In this document: positions 61,965 through 64,000 of the stretch, piece after piece
How the letters are laid out: each line of letters starts with the position of its first letter
Position numbering within the stretch: the first letter of the stretch is position 1
DNA from: Parvibaculum sp.
GTDB lineage: Bacteria; Pseudomonadota; Alphaproteobacteria; Parvibaculales; Parvibaculaceae
Reading direction: 5' to 3'
DNA length: 64,000 nt
Assembly (NCBI GenBank): GCA_002694985.1
Contig: NZNS01000001.1
Coordinates: forward strand, 1 to 64,000
Program-made: the position numbers and the translations under genes
The notes under the pieces: generated by a model
The model's database searches: none
What the model was told of the DNA's origin: nothing
The model's input: only the letters and a program-made list of their open reading frames with translations

Positions 61965-63713
61965 GTGGACTCGAAGACGCAGGAAGCGGGCAGAGTCGGC
62001 GTAGCGTATAGCGGCGAACTCATGAAGACGGACGATGATCTTCTGGAGAGTGCTGTGAATGCTGTAGGCGATGCTGCTTACAAATGGTCGATCAGCGAGG
62101 ACATCTTGAGCTGGGGCGCGGGGGCCGCGCAACTTCTCGGCATCTCCGACATTTCCAGTATATCCACACATCGTGACTTTGCCGCGCGCATCGCAAGCGA
62201 TGGCGTAAGCCGCTACGAACAGATTTGCCGCTCGCGCGAAAGCGACACGGGCGGCGGGGTGCCTTACGAGCTTGAATACCAGATACGAGACGATTTCGGT
62301 GGTATGCGCTGGGTCGAGGATCGCGGTCGCTGGTATGGTGGAAGCGACGGCACACCGGCGAGCGCCATTGGCGTGTTGCGTGCGATCGACGAGCGCCACA
62401 AGCGCGAGGAAGAGCTTGTGCGTCTGTCGACCTATGACGAACTGACAGGCTTGTTGAACCGGGTGCGCATGAAAGAAGCGCTGACGGATGCGCTGATCGC
62501 TGCCCAGCGCGGCCGCCAGAATTCTGCTTTCCTGCTCATTGCCGTCGATAACCTCGCTCTCATCAACGATGCCTTTGGTTTCGATGTGGCCGATGAAGTG
62601 ATTGTCCATGTTGGTCAGCGGCTGAGCTCGCTTGCGCGGCGTGGTGATGCGCTTGGCCGCTATGCGGGTAACAAATTCGGCCTCATCCTGCGTAACTGCA
62701 ATGAAGAACGGCTCGGGGGCATTTGCGAACGGCTGCTTGCCGAGGTGCGCGACAAGGTTGTGATGACGGCGCGCGGTCCCGTTTCTGTCACGGTTTCAGC
62801 GGGCTCGATTGCGCTTCCCGGTCATGCATCGAGTGTCGATCAGGCGCTTGCCCGCGCGGAGGAGGCGCTCGTTGCGGCGAAGCAGCGGCTTCGCGACAGC
62901 CATGTCGTCTATACCCCCTCGCGCGAACGCGAGAAGACGAGGTTGCGCAACATCAATGTCGCCGATGAACTTATCACCGCCCTTAATGACAAGCGTATCC
63001 GTATTGCCTATCAGCCGATTGTCGATGCAAAAACCGGCGAGACCGCTATCTATGAATGTCTCGTTCGCATGGTGCAGCCGGACGGCAATATACTGGCGGC
63101 CGGACATTTTGTGCCGGTGGCGGAAAAACTGGGGCTGATCGGGCTTCTCGACTATCGCGTGATGGAGCTTGCCATCCAGACGTTGCGTGAGCGGCCGGAT
63201 ATCCGGCTCTCGCTCAATGTATCCGGGCGCACGACGAGCGATCGTCTCTGGCGCGAAACGCTTGCAAGCTTCCTTGCCGCAGACAGCAACCTTGCGCGGC
63301 GTCTCGTCATCGAAATTACCGAAACGGTGGCGATCCAGGAGGTTTCGGAACTAACCGAATTTGTCGCGACCTTCCGTACTCTCGGTTGCCAGATCGCCAT
63401 TGACGATTTCGGCGCGGGCTACACGTCGTTCCGCAACCTCAAGATGCTTGATGTGGACCTGGTGAAGATCGACGGATCATTCGTGATCGACCTTGCGACC
63501 AATCCGGACAATCAGTTCTTCGTCCGCACGCTTGTAAACCTTGCGCAGAACTTCAATCTGCCGACGGTCGCCGAATGGGTCAGCAATGCCGAAGAAGTCG
63601 AAATGCTGAAGTCGCTGGGCGTGGAATATTTGCAGGGCTTCTATCTTGGAGAGCCCGCCATGTCGCTGCCAGGTTCGGTGGCGAGTTTTTCGAGCCGCCG
63701 CACGGTCGCCTGA
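61965..63713 (+). CDS. c-di-GMP phosphodiesterase, PAS-(degenerate GGDEF)-EAL
   Basis: A 582-residue protein. A PAS-like sensor (about 22-142) includes the YELEYQIRDDFGGMRWVEDRGRWY edge. The GGDEF domain (about 150-310) has AGNKF at 234-238 in place of GGDEF, so it cannot make c-di-GMP. The EAL domain (about 330-575) keeps the catalytic set: Glu in ECLVR (364-368, EAL variant), Asn in SLNVSG, EITET, DDFGAGYTS, Lys in KIDGSF, Glu in VAEWVSN and Gln in YLQGFYLG. It should therefore hydrolyse c-di-GMP. I start at GTG 61965 with AGGAG 7 bases upstream; a GTG at 61938 is possible. Confidence 0.85.
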   Translation: MDSKTQEAGRVGVAYSGELMKTDDDLLESAVNAVGDAAYKWSISEDILSWGAGAAQLLGISDISSISTHRDFAARIASDGVSRYEQICRSRESDTGGGVPYELEYQIRDDFGGMRWVEDRGRWYGGSDGTPASAIGVLRAIDERHKREEELVRLSTYDELTGLLNRVRMKEALTDALIAAQRGRQNSAFLLIAVDNLALINDAFGFDVADEVIVHVGQRLSSLARRGDALGRYAGNKFGLILRNCNEERLGGICERLLAEVRDKVVMTARGPVSVTVSAGSIALPGHASSVDQALARAEEALVAAKQRLRDSHVVYTPSREREKTRLRNINVADELITALNDKRIRIAYQPIVDAKTGETAIYECLVRMVQPDGNILAAGHFVPVAEKLGLIGLLDYRVMELAIQTLRERPDIRLSLNVSGRTTSDRLWRETLASFLAADSNLARRLVIEITETVAIQEVSELTEFVATFRTLGCQIAIDDFGAGYTSFRNLKMLDVDLVKIDGSFVIDLATNPDNQFFVRTLVNLAQNFNLPTVAEWVSNAEEVEMLKSLGVEYLQGFYLGEPAMSLPGSVASFSSRRTVA

Positions 63714-63716
63714 AGT

Positions 63717-64000
63717 TTACTTTTTCGACAGCGCCTCAAGCTGGGCCTGCATCTGCGAAAGCTGCTTCTTGAGTTCATCGAGCTCATTGTCGCGCTTTTC
63801 ACTGCTTTCGGCTGCTTGCGTTTGATCGGAGCTCTGCGGATCCTTCGCTCCGCGTTCGCCCGTCCCGGTGCCCGGTCGCCCGAAGGGCGAGAACATGCGC
63901 ATTGCATTATCGAAAATTTCAAGATTCTGGCGAATCTGGTCCTCGAATTGACCCAGCCGCTCGCGACCGCCCAGCGCGCTTGTCACGCGGTTACGCAGGT
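63717..64000 (-). CDS. phaR: PhaR-like polyhydroxyalkanoate synthesis regulator (partial, C-terminus)
   Basis: The last 94 codons of a gene that enters from the right edge; no start is in the window. The sequence QFEDQIRQNLEIFDNAMRMFSPFGRPG, a charged Glu/Lys/Gln linker and a final coiled coil ELDELKKQLSQMQAQLEALSKK match the C-terminus of Rhizobiales PhaR, a repressor that binds PHB and controls phasin and PHA genes. The DNA-binding N-terminus is outside the window. The stop lies three bases from that of the convergent EAL gene. Confidence 0.78.
   Translation of the reverse strand, partial: LRNRVTSALGGRERLGQFEDQIRQNLEIFDNAMRMFSPFGRPGTGTGERGAKDPQSSDQTQAAESSEKRDNELDELKKQLSQMQAQLEALSKK

Overview
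The window is about 62% GC, densely packed and reads as ordinary chromosome of an alphaproteobacterium. Pointers to that group are a complete ccoNOQP-ccoGHIS set, an exact CtrA-type box, an Irr/PerR-like katG box, a PhaR-type regulator at the right edge and alphaproteobacterial small families (DUF2189, dodecin, DUF2061). The gene mix fits a Parvibaculum-like member of the Rhizobiales or a relative. The genus is an inference from general knowledge. I see no prophage, integrase, IS element, CRISPR array, tRNA or rRNA. The only genome-decay signals are two gene fragments (a glutathione S-transferase and a gamma-glutamyltransferase).

Layout: (1) 1-9.7 kb: catalase-peroxidase KatG (cut by the left edge), a 2-oxoglutarate/Fe(II) oxygenase-like gene, a TIGR03032-like gene and a 1.9-kaa autotransporter with a long repetitive acidic passenger. 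(2) 9.8-17.7 kb: small unknowns, a slipin/NfeD membrane-quality pair, dodecin, an SDR, a HI0933-type flavoprotein, YaiI, and exported MsrA/MsrB methionine sulfoxide reductases. (3) 17.9-26.9 kb: a DUF2189 membrane protein and the cbb3 cytochrome oxidase with its assembly genes. (4) 26.9-39.9 kb: a YhiI-RbbA-YhhJ type ABC operon, a stand-alone RND/MMPL-like exporter, and a TetR-controlled RND/MFP efflux pair. (5) 40-48 kb: second DUF2189 protein, thiolase, MerR-like regulator and a polyamine ABC transporter. (6) 48-64 kb: Map, an orphan antitoxin, DUF2061, Nudix, alanine dehydrogenase, SPOR protein, L32, M14-like amidase/peptidase, the pabB-pabA-pabC cluster, alpha/beta hydrolase, dienoyl-CoA-reductase-like SDR with a YeiH exporter, an HTH protein, an EAL phosphodiesterase with a broken GGDEF site, and the C-terminus of PhaR.

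Common themes are redox defence (KatG, MsrAB, dodecin), microaerobic respiration (cbb3), efflux (three separate systems) and acyl-CoA/PHA metabolism (thiolase, SDRs, PhaR). The most interesting material is regulatory and structural: two 34-bp Pho-box-like triple repeats 39.5 kb apart, a palindrome filling the spacer of the thiolase promoter next to a MerR-like gene, a CtrA box before a SPOR gene, and the oxygenase/TIGR03032/giant autotransporter locus. All family assignments come from reading motifs by eye; no database search was run.
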